A stretch of 64,000 nt of DNA from a virus, in IMG/VR virus record IMGVR_UViG_3300017917_004642, positions 19,577 through 83,576 of that record, one strand, 5' to 3'. The notes below the pieces were generated by a model. The model was given only the letters and a program-made list of their open reading frames with translations, was not told the origin of the DNA and searched no databases. Both the position numbers and the translations under genes were made by a program. Shown one piece after another: positions 1-7,557 of the stretch (position 1 is the stretch's first letter; each line of letters opens with the position of its first letter).

Positions 1-1614
1 TGCCACTACCACTCATTAAACGAATCAGCTGGTGCTTACCAGTCTTTGAACGTTGTTAACGGTATGGGTCCCGTTGCACCTCCAGCATTCCCAGCTTCTA
101 CGCAAGCAGGTTCTGTAGGCGGTTATTCACCTAACCAAGGATTCTACAGCCAGTCATGGCAAGGATCTGGCGATAAATTCCCTTCACTTCTTCCTTTGGC
201 TATTCAGGTAGCTGCGAAGACTGTAGGTTTTGATATCGTTCCAGTTATCCCTATGTCAGGTCCTTCAGGCGTATTGTCATACCTTGACTACGTTTACGCT
301 GGTGGTAAAGTTAGCCCAGCAAGTGTTGGTACAACCTCTGCAGATGCTTTGGCTGCTGCTCCAACCATGATCAAAGTACAGATCACTTCTTATGCTGCAG
401 GTTATCCTGATTCATTCGTAGTTGGTACTACTTACTACATCACTAACGCTACATCAGCAAGTGCTTACTTGACTACCAAATTTGTTGGTCTTTCAAGAAT
501 CGATGGTTATCCTATCTTCGAAATCACCGACGTAACTGCAGGTGAGTCAGTAGCTTCTGTAATTAACGGTGGTGCTACTAAAATTGGTACAGCTCCTGAC
601 GGTTCACAAGCTGGTACTACTACTGCTTCTGCATCTTTGGTAAAAGCTCTTGAAGATCATATCCAAGGTTTCTCTGGTGCTGGTTTCTATGACAACCAAA
701 ACTGGCAAGGTCCTTTCGTAGATGGTACCAAGACTTACAACCCAATGTTGAGAAGCGTAGGAGAAGAAAACTACTACAACTTGATGGGTCTTTCGACTTT
801 CACCAAGTTCGTAGAAGCTGATACTTTCCAAGTAGCTGCTTCAGTTACAACTGAGCAAATCCAAGATCTTAATAAGCAATTCGGTATCGACGTAATTTCT
901 ATGATCGAGAACGCATTGGTTAATGAGGTTTCACAAGCTATTAACAAGCACATCCTTGCTAGAGCTTTTGCTCTTGGTTGGTCTAACAACAACGCTTTCT
1001 TCACAACTGAAGGCCAAAACCTTAACCTTAACCTTGTAATTGGTGGTACTGCTGGTTCTTACACCATCCCATCTTACGTAGGTAAAGACGATACCGCCAT
1101 CACAATGGCTGGTACTGCTGGTCCTGCTAGCACAAACTACGAGAACTTGTCAACTTTACAAAGAAGATTGTTCTCTAGAATTCTTGCTGCAGCTAACGTA
1201 GTAGCTAACAGAGGTAGAAGAGGTCCTGCTAACTTCATCGTAACTAACGCTAACTTGGCGTCTTCGATGCAAGATATCAGCCAATTCACTTTCGCTCCAT
1301 TCTCAAACACCCTTACCCAAAACAACGGAACTCTTTATCCAGTAGGTTCTCTTGCAGGTATGACAGTGTATGTAGATCAGAACATGAAATACAATGACAC
1401 TAGAATCCTTATCGGTAGAAAAGGTGGTGATGATGAGCCAGGTTTGAAATTCATGCCTTACATGATGGCTGAGTCAATCCAGACTATTTCTGAAGGAACT
1501 ATGTCTCCTAAGATCGCAGTTAAGTCACGTTATGCTTTAGTAGAAGCTGGTTTCCATCCAGAAACTATGTATTTCTGCTTCAACGTTAACGTTCCAACTG
1601 GCGGTTTGAACTAA
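1..1614 (+). CDS. 23: Major capsid protein, T4 gp23 type (5' partial)
   Basis: This is the hexamer-forming shell subunit of a T4-type head. The frame is open from base 1, so the N-terminus lies outside the window; 537 residues are visible. Family landmarks are IPMSGPSGVLSYLDYVYAG near base 250, RRGPANFIVTNAN near 1210, NDTRILIGRKGGDDEPG near 1395 and PKIAVKSRYALVEAG near 1510, close to the gp23 C-terminal core. At bases 16-27 the frame reads L-N-E-S, about where gp23 precursors are cut by the prohead protease, so the mature chain may start at base 25. The gene is closed by a strong terminator. Identity is seen from motifs; the cleavage is inferred. Codon use is richer in C-ending codons than downstream genes, as expected for a very highly expressed protein. 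Confidence 0.93.
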   Translation, partial: CHYHSLNESAGAYQSLNVVNGMGPVAPPAFPASTQAGSVGGYSPNQGFYSQSWQGSGDKFPSLLPLAIQVAAKTVGFDIVPVIPMSGPSGVLSYLDYVYAGGKVSPASVGTTSADALAAAPTMIKVQITSYAAGYPDSFVVGTTYYITNATSASAYLTTKFVGLSRIDGYPIFEITDVTAGESVASVINGGATKIGTAPDGSQAGTTTASASLVKALEDHIQGFSGAGFYDNQNWQGPFVDGTKTYNPMLRSVGEENYYNLMGLSTFTKFVEADTFQVAASVTTEQIQDLNKQFGIDVISMIENALVNEVSQAINKHILARAFALGWSNNNAFFTTEGQNLNLNLVIGGTAGSYTIPSYVGKDDTAITMAGTAGPASTNYENLSTLQRRLFSRILAAANVVANRGRRGPANFIVTNANLASSMQDISQFTFAPFSNTLTQNNGTLYPVGSLAGMTVYVDQNMKYNDTRILIGRKGGDDEPGLKFMPYMMAESIQTISEGTMSPKIAVKSRYALVEAGFHPETMYFCFNVNVPTGGLN

Positions 1615-1635
1615 TAAACTAGATTAACTAACTAT

Positions 1636-1665
1636 AAAACCCCAAGCTTCGGCTTGGGGTTTTTT
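1636..1665 (+). terminator. Intrinsic terminator of the capsid gene (UUCG loop)
   Basis: The 8-bp stem CCCCAAGC / GCTTGGGG (1640-1647 and 1652-1659) closes on the very stable loop TTCG. It is flanked by AAAA upstream and a run of six T downstream (1660-1665). It lies 25 bases after the capsid stop codon. Confidence 0.93.
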
Positions 1666-1686
1666 GTGTTTATCATTTAATGGTAT

Positions 1687-1695
1687 GATATATAG
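1687..1695 (+). promoter_or_regulatory. Candidate late promoter box GATATATAG
   Basis: The box lies after the capsid terminator and 32 bases before the next start. Near-identical boxes precede several other transcription units in the window, each placed like a -10 element with a short leader. T4 late promoters use a similar single AT-rich -10 box; the assignment here is inferred from recurrence. Confidence 0.6.
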
Positions 1696-1727
1696 TCTAA
1701 AGTAAATCTTCGGATAGTATATAAGCT

Positions 1728-2849
1728 ATGAGCAAAATTTTTAGATTTGAGCAATATTTAGAAGAAAGGGATTATTTTTCACCTGTCTCTGAAGATTTGT
1801 ACTCAGAAATATCTGATTGGGTTACTAATGAATCCATTAACGAAGGACTGCTGGATACAATTAAAAACAAGCTATCAAAAAATCTATTGGGTGATTTTTC
1901 TAAGGTTTCCGCAATAGATGCAATCAGAAAGGGCAATCTTGAAATTGAAAAGGATCTTGTTTTGAAGAAATATGATTTCAACGATAAGCTTGATGCTTTG
2001 GAATTGAAACTAGCTAAGGTTACAAGAAGCGGAAATAGATCTGCAATCTTGGCAGTACAGAACGAAATTGATAAGAAAAGGGCAGAACAAAAAGCTTACA
2101 TAAAAAGTAAAAAAGCTCAAATTGAAAACGGATTGTTATTACTGTCTAAAGCTATCGATAAGAATAAGAGAAGAAAAGAATATTATGAAGCTGGTAAAGC
2201 AGAGGATGAATTAGCATTTGCCAATTTCGAATATGATATCGCAAAGAAAAAATCAAGCTCACAGAAAGAGGTTGATAAATTGAAAAAATCTTTGGATAAA
2301 GCTAAAGCAGATGCTGAAGAACTTATTAAAAGATTCAAGGATTCTGTTTCTGTTTCTAATGATAATCCAGTTGAAATAGAAAGCAAAGACCTTATAAACC
2401 CAGATAAGATCAAGAAAAAGCTTTCTGCCAAGAAATTCAGTGACCTTATAGAGATTAAAGAAAAAACAAAGCAAAACGTTAACAAGAAAAAAGAAGACCT
2501 TGTTAAGTACCTTGAAGATCTAGCTAATACCATCGAGAAGCATAGTAAAGCTATGGTCAATGTTAAAAGCTCGGTTTTAGCATCAGCTGAAAAAAAATCT
2601 ACCGATTTAGCAAATGAAATTGATGCTCAAATTAATCTTCTTAATCTTTATAATAATATAGGTAATTCCCAAACCGAGATCGAAAAGGTATTAAAGGATC
2701 CTTCCGATTTAAAATCTTTGTTTTCAAAAATCAGTAATGCAATTAAAGATTCTAAGGATGATTCCTCTGGGATTTCAAAAGAAATTCTTGTTGTTTTTTC
2801 TGATCCGACTGCTAAAAAATTGAAACAAGCAATTAAAAAAATTAAATAA
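1728..2849 (+). CDS. Coiled-coil virion protein with prohead-protease-like site (probable head-internal protein)
   Basis: The 373-residue product is not recognised by family. It is highly charged and Lys/Glu-rich, with long heptad-like stretches (about residues 65-150, 180-205 and 240-300), so it should be mostly helical coiled coil. The N-terminus has aromatic residues (KIFRFEQY), then I37-N38-E39-G40, which fits the I/L-x-E rule of T4-type prohead proteases. It is the first of four compact genes after the capsid gene and sits 1 base from the next. The likely role is a head core or internal protein, inferred from position, composition and the shared site. No signal peptide or membrane segment is seen. 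Confidence 0.6.
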   Translation: MSKIFRFEQYLEERDYFSPVSEDLYSEISDWVTNESINEGLLDTIKNKLSKNLLGDFSKVSAIDAIRKGNLEIEKDLVLKKYDFNDKLDALELKLAKVTRSGNRSAILAVQNEIDKKRAEQKAYIKSKKAQIENGLLLLSKAIDKNKRRKEYYEAGKAEDELAFANFEYDIAKKKSSSQKEVDKLKKSLDKAKADAEELIKRFKDSVSVSNDNPVEIESKDLINPDKIKKKLSAKKFSDLIEIKEKTKQNVNKKKEDLVKYLEDLANTIEKHSKAMVNVKSSVLASAEKKSTDLANEIDAQINLLNLYNNIGNSQTEIEKVLKDPSDLKSLFSKISNAIKDSKDDSSGISKEILVVFSDPTAKKLKQAIKKIK

Positions 2850-2850
2850 G

Positions 2851-3741
2851 ATGCTGTATAACTTTAAACGGTGGCAAAATGAAATTGCCTTAAACGAATC
2901 TAAATCCATGGATAGCATCATGAATTGGCTTAGCTCCAATTTTGGCGGTTCTGTGGCAAAGATAGATTCCCTACTCGGTAACATTCTTTCTATTGAAGAA
3001 GATTACATGAAAGAATGGAATGATATACAAACAGAAATAGACTCTTTGGAAGTTCAAAAAGCACAGATCAAAAGTGATCCGGCTGAAGCTAAAAAATTGG
3101 AAAGAATGATTTCCAGAAGCCACAAGCTTCTTGACGCATTATCCAAGAAAAGAAGAGCTAAGATTGATGACGTTGAGAAAAAGGTGGAAGCTGCTACAGA
3201 AGGCAAACAAAGACTGATCGCTTATTGGAACATGAAGAAATCTGAGGCTGAATCTGATGTTGCTGAAAAGTTGTATAAGATTGCTAAAAATCTTACCGAT
3301 TCTTCGATTGCTGATGAACTATACGACAAGTATAAAGATGCTGCATTAATGGCAAAAAAGAAAGATGAACAATTCAGATCTAAATTTGGTGAACTTAAAC
3401 TTTCTTCAGCAAGTACTTCACTCGACTCTGATGAAAAGCCATCTAAAACTAGTAGTTTTTCACTAGACCCTATCCTTGCAATGAATGCTGTTCAATTTAC
3501 CAAGTATGTTCAAGGATTAGAAAAAGGTGCGGTTAAAGAGCTAATCAAATTTATGATGACCGAAAGAAACGAAAGGTATGCAACCATTGACACAGAAAGG
3601 GATAGGCTTGAAGCTCAAGCTGATAAAAAAGGACTTTCTGCATCCGATGTTAAATCAAGTCTGAAAGATTTAAGAGAAACCCTGATGGAGCAGGTCAGAG
3701 ATTTAAGAACGAAAATAACCATCGCAAGAAGATATGCCTAA
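2851..3741 (+). CDS. Coiled-coil virion protein with prohead-protease-like site (probable head-internal protein)
   Basis: The 296-residue product has no recognised family. It is strongly helical and charged, with coiled-coil character around residues 50-120 and 225-290. The N-terminal segment NFKRW precedes L14-N15-E16-S17, the same aromatic-then-[I/L/V]-N-E arrangement seen in its neighbours. It starts 1 base after the upstream stop and its end overlaps the next start by 8 bases, so translation is probably coupled. A Ser-rich linker lies near residues 190-205 (SSASTSLDSDEKPSKTSS). I infer that it is packed in the prohead with its neighbours; a scaffold or accessory core role is possible. Confidence 0.58.
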   Translation: MLYNFKRWQNEIALNESKSMDSIMNWLSSNFGGSVAKIDSLLGNILSIEEDYMKEWNDIQTEIDSLEVQKAQIKSDPAEAKKLERMISRSHKLLDALSKKRRAKIDDVEKKVEAATEGKQRLIAYWNMKKSEAESDVAEKLYKIAKNLTDSSIADELYDKYKDAALMAKKKDEQFRSKFGELKLSSASTSLDSDEKPSKTSSFSLDPILAMNAVQFTKYVQGLEKGAVKELIKFMMTERNERYATIDTERDRLEAQADKKGLSASDVKSSLKDLRETLMEQVRDLRTKITIARRYA

Positions 3742-4018
3742 TCTAAGTCAATCACCTAAAATTGTTGGGCTTAAGGATTTCCAAATTAACGAGGGTGTTA
3801 ATGAGAATTTAATCACTGCAAAGAAACTTGTTAATGATAAACTTGCAGAGATTGCCGGTGAAATTGCTAACGAGAAAAAACAAATCACAACTCCCAATAA
3901 AATTGCTAGTATGAGAAAGCAGGCGACACTCTATAGTCAAATGCCAGCTCTTATTAACAAACTAGCAGATGCTATAGATGCTAAAGAAAAATCAGGAGAT
4001 AGAACAAACATTTATTAA
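3734..4018 (+). CDS. Small helical protein with N-terminal protease-like site
   Basis: The 94-residue product is not recognised. LKDFQ is followed by I18-N19-E20-G21 and a second V-N-E at 22-24, then a helical, Lys/Ala-rich body. Removal of the first 20 residues would leave a peptide of about 74 residues, similar in scale to T4 internal proteins. The gene overlaps its predecessor by 8 bases and ends 4 bases before the preferred start of the next gene, so it sits inside one operon. Confidence 0.6.
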   Translation: MPNLSQSPKIVGLKDFQINEGVNENLITAKKLVNDKLAEIAGEIANEKKQITTPNKIASMRKQATLYSQMPALINKLADAIDAKEKSGDRTNIY

Positions 4019-4022
4019 GACT

Positions 4023-6473
4023 ATGAAAAATTACTTTGGTAATAACCCAATTGCTAGACAGATAGCATTAGATACCTACAGATTAGATGAGAATGCTTCT
4101 GTTGATAGTTTATTAAAGAGAGCAACCGAGGTTACACTCGATACTTTTAAAAAGTTGATATTTGATCTTGCTGTAAAATCAAGTAGAAATCCGGATGCCC
4201 TCCGTCTTAAATTAACTGATGTTGGCTCTTCTAAGACTATCAAGAATCTTGTAGCCAAAATTAAAGATTATGCTAGTGAGGTTGAACTCTCTGATTCTAA
4301 ATATGCTGAAGTGAAACAGATGTATCTTAAAGCTTTGGATCAGATTTCTGATGCTCTAAAAAGACTTGTTGAGGTTGATCCAAAACTTGGAGATATGGCG
4401 ATTGATAATTTCCAAGAGCTTTCAACTAAACTTGTAAAGTCTTTGGAAGAAATAGCCACTTCATATTCTTCAAAAATGAACGATTCTGCTGACTTCGAAG
4501 GAACTCCGTTGAACGAATCTATTTTTACCGGATACAAAGGAAGAATCGAAAAGCTTAGAAAAAAGCTAGTAAATCTTATCTCTGATTCGAAAGGAAAGGA
4601 TACTAAATCAGGATATGGTAGAGATTGGCAGAGAATGTTTAGTGCATTGGATCAAAAGCTAGATGCAATTGATACAGCAAAAGATGTAGTTGGTGAGAAG
4701 GATAGAAAAAATCTTGCGGATCTAGAAAAGCAAACTGACAATCTAGCACAGGAGTATTACAATTACAAGATTAAAGCGACAGAGCAGGTTATGAAGAAAA
4801 TCGTTGATGACGATGAGCTTGTGACCAAATTTTCTGATGTGAATGATCTAATTACAACAGCTCTTGATATGATTGCTAAAGCCAATGTACAGGAAGCTAT
4901 CATCGAAACCAGAATTAGAGAAGATCTCGAGGAAGAAGAAGCTAAAATTAACGAGAAGGTATTTCCGATTAAAACTGGTTCTAAGGACACCGATCTTAAG
5001 TACAAAAAATCAGGCATCATTAAAGCAGTTCAGAAATCATTAATGGATGCATTCCCATCAATTGGCAGGTTGCTGTCAGAAAGAGGTGGGTCTGATGGTA
5101 TCTACGGGGATAGAACAACTGTGGCAATTAAAGCAATACAGGGTGCATTCGGCAACAAAAACGTTAACGGTGAATTGGACAAAGCCTTACTCGATACCAT
5201 TTTATCTTTAGATCAAGTTTCCTCTGATAATAAAAAATTGATTAACGAAAGTTTGGAGAAGCTGAAAAAAGCTTATGCAGTTTCAGAAAGTAATAGAGTA
5301 TTAAGTTCTCTTGAATTCTTAAAAATGAACGAGGCTTCTTTGTACATCAATGACGAGGATCTACAGAAGCAGATTGAAAAACACTCAGAGGATCTAGCAA
5401 ATTCACCAGTTACCAATTCTGCTCCCGGTAAAATTTCAACCTCCGATTCAGAATTGGCTAAAGATTTAGCAAAGGGCCTACGCAAAGAAGGATATAACAA
5501 GAATGCGGAGGAAGACAATTTCATTAGAGAGGATGGAACGTTTAAAGCTTCTTACCCTGTTGAGTATGTTCAGGCCTGGTATGACACTATAGTGGCAAAC
5601 GAGGGCAAAGATAAAAAGCCTTCTTTCTTCTGGCTTCAAAAAGAAGGAGATGATATTGGTGGACTTTACCCAACAAGAAGACTTTCTGGTAACATAAAGA
5701 AGCCATGCAACTGGCCAAAGTGGAGTGAATTGTCTAGTTCTGATTCTGATTCAGAAATTAATAGCTTTGCTAACTGGTACACTAGCATATATTCAAATTT
5801 TGGTGGTGCAACAGATTCAGCAAGATTGGATACTCTGAAAGATATTTTAACGTTTCATGCAGATTCGGAAAATGTCGACGAAGCTCCTGCTGGAATGAGT
5901 GACGAAGTATCAAGATTGGTTTCTTCCTATGATGAAGTTAGAGATTCCTTAAGATCCGAGAAATCAGAAGGGAAGGACAATGCCTACGAGTATTTTTCTA
6001 GGGGATACATTACTCCAGCAACGATGAAAATTATTGCAGAAGCTGCTAAAAAAGGTGCCCAAGTAGGAGACAAGGATCCAGATTTGGGTGAATATGATTT
6101 TATGCTAATTGCAAACCTAATTGCATTGGTAGCAACTTGTGTAACTTATGATAACAAAAATAAAAAGTTTTCTCCCGCTATAGATATTCTGTTAAGAGAT
6201 GCTCTTAATGAAGAAGTCATGTCAAGAATCATGAAGGATAAAAGCTTTAGCACAGGTAAGAAAAAACACAAGATGGCAAAGCTTGTTAGCGGAAGCGGAA
6301 TTATAGTTGGAGATAAGGAATACGATGCTAAAAAAGTTATGGAGAACAACATTAAGAGAGCAAAAGAGGTTCATAAAAAATTAATCGAGCAACATGCATC
6401 TAGAATGAATATGAAAAATATCGACGATGCTTCTGCTGCTGCCAGCGCTACCATTTACGTGGTGCCAGAATAA
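4023..6473 (+). CDS. Large helical virion protein with a peptidoglycan-binding-like segment
   Basis: The product has 816 residues from the ATG at 4023, chosen because it lies 4 bases past the previous stop; the in-frame ATG at 3978 would overlap that gene by 41 bases. The first half is charged and helical. Residues about 325-400 (AVQKSL ... GSDGIYGDRTTVAIKAIQ) resemble the PG_binding_1 helical repeat. The C-terminal third is helical and ends in an Ala-rich tail. Several [I/L]-N-E sites (around residues 163, 309 and 407) fit prohead-protease cutting. It could be a core or scaffold protein, or a packaged protein delivered at infection. No catalytic residues of a muralytic enzyme are visible. 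Confidence 0.5.
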   Translation: MKNYFGNNPIARQIALDTYRLDENASVDSLLKRATEVTLDTFKKLIFDLAVKSSRNPDALRLKLTDVGSSKTIKNLVAKIKDYASEVELSDSKYAEVKQMYLKALDQISDALKRLVEVDPKLGDMAIDNFQELSTKLVKSLEEIATSYSSKMNDSADFEGTPLNESIFTGYKGRIEKLRKKLVNLISDSKGKDTKSGYGRDWQRMFSALDQKLDAIDTAKDVVGEKDRKNLADLEKQTDNLAQEYYNYKIKATEQVMKKIVDDDELVTKFSDVNDLITTALDMIAKANVQEAIIETRIREDLEEEEAKINEKVFPIKTGSKDTDLKYKKSGIIKAVQKSLMDAFPSIGRLLSERGGSDGIYGDRTTVAIKAIQGAFGNKNVNGELDKALLDTILSLDQVSSDNKKLINESLEKLKKAYAVSESNRVLSSLEFLKMNEASLYINDEDLQKQIEKHSEDLANSPVTNSAPGKISTSDSELAKDLAKGLRKEGYNKNAEEDNFIREDGTFKASYPVEYVQAWYDTIVANEGKDKKPSFFWLQKEGDDIGGLYPTRRLSGNIKKPCNWPKWSELSSSDSDSEINSFANWYTSIYSNFGGATDSARLDTLKDILTFHADSENVDEAPAGMSDEVSRLVSSYDEVRDSLRSEKSEGKDNAYEYFSRGYITPATMKIIAEAAKKGAQVGDKDPDLGEYDFMLIANLIALVATCVTYDNKNKKFSPAIDILLRDALNEEVMSRIMKDKSFSTGKKKHKMAKLVSGSGIIVGDKEYDAKKVMENNIKRAKEVHKKLIEQHASRMNMKNIDDASAAASATIYVVPE

Positions 6474-6491
6474 ATTAAAAACAAATTTAAT

Positions 6492-6525
6492 AAATGGAGC
6501 ACTTTTAAGTGTTCCATTTTTTTTG
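6492..6525 (+). terminator. Intrinsic terminator
   Basis: An 11-bp stem (AAATGGAGCAC with GTGTTCCATTT, one G-T pair) with loop TTTTAA is followed by eight T. It lies 18 bases after the stop of the large helical protein and closes the head-protein operon. Confidence 0.9.
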
Positions 6526-6540
6526 CACGAAGGATTTTAG

Positions 6541-6548
6541 TAATTTTG
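6541..6548 (+). promoter_or_regulatory. Candidate host-type promoter -7 box TAATTTTG
   Basis: This exactly matches the Bacteroidota -7 consensus TAnnTTTG and lies 22 bases before the lipoprotein start. A TTTG lies upstream at 6522-6525, but the gap is 15 bases where about 19-21 is usual, so the -33 half is doubtful. If real, the lipoprotein would be read by host sigma factor, i.e. early. Confidence 0.4.
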
Positions 6549-6570
6549 ATTAGTAACAAAAAACAGAATT

Positions 6571-6936
6571 ATGAAAACAAACATCCTTTTGCTCGCAATT
6601 TTATCCTTAGCCATTTTCTCTTGTACCGAAGAAAAGAAAACCACAGCACCAGTGGTTAAAGCACATCACCTGGATGGATTTCTCGAAAAATCTAAATCTG
6701 CAACTAAGGAGATTCAGGATTCAGAGATAGACGTCGAATCGACTACCAAATTGGCCATTTGTCTGGATGAATGGAAAAGCGAATTTCCTGGTGATTATGA
6801 CGTAATTTCTAAAGAATCCAATGGATGGGAGATTGCCAAGAAACTAAAGAGAAACAAAAATTTCGTACAGATAGCTCAACGTAATGGATTTGGCATCAAA
6901 TCAATTCACTATATAGAGAATGGTCTTACCCAATAA
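6571..6936 (+). CDS. Phage-encoded lipoprotein
   Basis: The 121-residue protein begins with a short Lys-containing n-region and a hydrophobic stretch (about residues 4-16), ending in I-F-S-C18, a lipoprotein-type signal peptidase II site. The mature N-terminus would be C-T-E-E-K-K. An acidic pair close to the lipid-bearing Cys resembles the surface-export signal described for Bacteroidota lipoproteins, so exposure on the cell surface is plausible but inferred. The mature domain of about 100 residues is not recognised. It stands alone between a terminator and the kinase gene. Phage lipoproteins often block superinfection or modify the host envelope; either would fit. Confidence 0.75.
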   Translation: MKTNILLLAILSLAIFSCTEEKKTTAPVVKAHHLDGFLEKSKSATKEIQDSEIDVESTTKLAICLDEWKSEFPGDYDVISKESNGWEIAKKLKRNKNFVQIAQRNGFGIKSIHYIENGLTQ

Positions 6937-7003
6937 TCAGTTGCAAGGTTCACAAATAACGAAAAATCCGAAATAACTTTTCTTAGGTGCAGTAAAATGT
7001 TCA

Positions 7004-7013
7004 AAAGGAAAGG
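7004..7013 (+). promoter_or_regulatory. Strong Shine-Dalgarno-like site before the kinase gene
   Basis: AAAGGAAAGG lies 3-12 bases before the ATG at 7017. It stands out because most genes in this window have only A-rich leaders without a Shine-Dalgarno core, and it supports the chosen start. Confidence 0.5.
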
Positions 7014-7016
7014 ATT

Positions 7017-7556
7017 ATGATCACTATATTCGAAGGACCAAGGAATTCTGGAAAAACATTTTTAGCAAACAGATATTCCAAGCTAAAGAATTCAAAGATA
7101 TTTAAATTTGACTTTGTTGGCTGGTTCAATGAATTAGAATTACAAGACTCGTCCGAATCGACACACCTCTTTGCTTTGGGCAAAGAGGCTATGTTGTTGC
7201 AATTGAATCGTGACGGAATGCTTCCGGATTTTGTGTTGGATAGAGGCTTTCTTACTGTATTAACGTGGGGTATATTATCTGGCAGAATAACGGAGGATCA
7301 AGCACATCGTCATTTAATAATACTTGCAGAAAAGGGTCTGCTAAAAGACTGTAAGATTATTTACGTCCTTGGCCAGAACCCAAATAAAGACACTAGAAAT
7401 AAAGATAACTGGGATCATGTTGAAGAATCTGGTAGGGAAAGAGATGTTATGGAAAATTTAAGAGATTTTATCTGTAATCAACCGTATAACGTAGAAACTA
7501 TATTTGTCCACAATCCATTTAATGATTCTGTAAACTTACAATTGGAAAAAATTTGA
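7017..7556 (+). CDS. P-loop kinase, nucleotide/nucleoside-kinase-like
   Basis: The 179-residue protein starts with a beta strand and a Walker A loop, G7-P-R-N-S-G-K-T14. Around residue 75 it has a DRGF motif placed like the DR(S/F/Y) of thymidylate and deoxynucleoside kinases. A later Arg-rich stretch (ESGRERDVMENL) could form the lid. Length and order fit small P-loop NMP or nucleoside kinases, but the substrate cannot be read. Its stop is 1 base before the start of the asparagine synthetase-like gene, so the two are probably co-translated. Alternatives are a polynucleotide-type kinase or a kinase acting on modified bases. Confidence 0.65.
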   Translation: MITIFEGPRNSGKTFLANRYSKLKNSKIFKFDFVGWFNELELQDSSESTHLFALGKEAMLLQLNRDGMLPDFVLDRGFLTVLTWGILSGRITEDQAHRHLIILAEKGLLKDCKIIYVLGQNPNKDTRNKDNWDHVEESGRERDVMENLRDFICNQPYNVETIFVHNPFNDSVNLQLEKI

Positions 7557-7557
7557 T

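Noticed and set aside
604-1325. Reverse-strand frames within the capsid gene
   Set aside because: They lie opposite a highly conserved capsid coding region, and the products show no recognisable motif.
3978-4022. An upstream in-frame start for the large helical protein
   Set aside because: It would overlap the preceding gene by 41 bases; the ATG at 4023 follows the previous stop by 4 bases and fits the packing of the operon.
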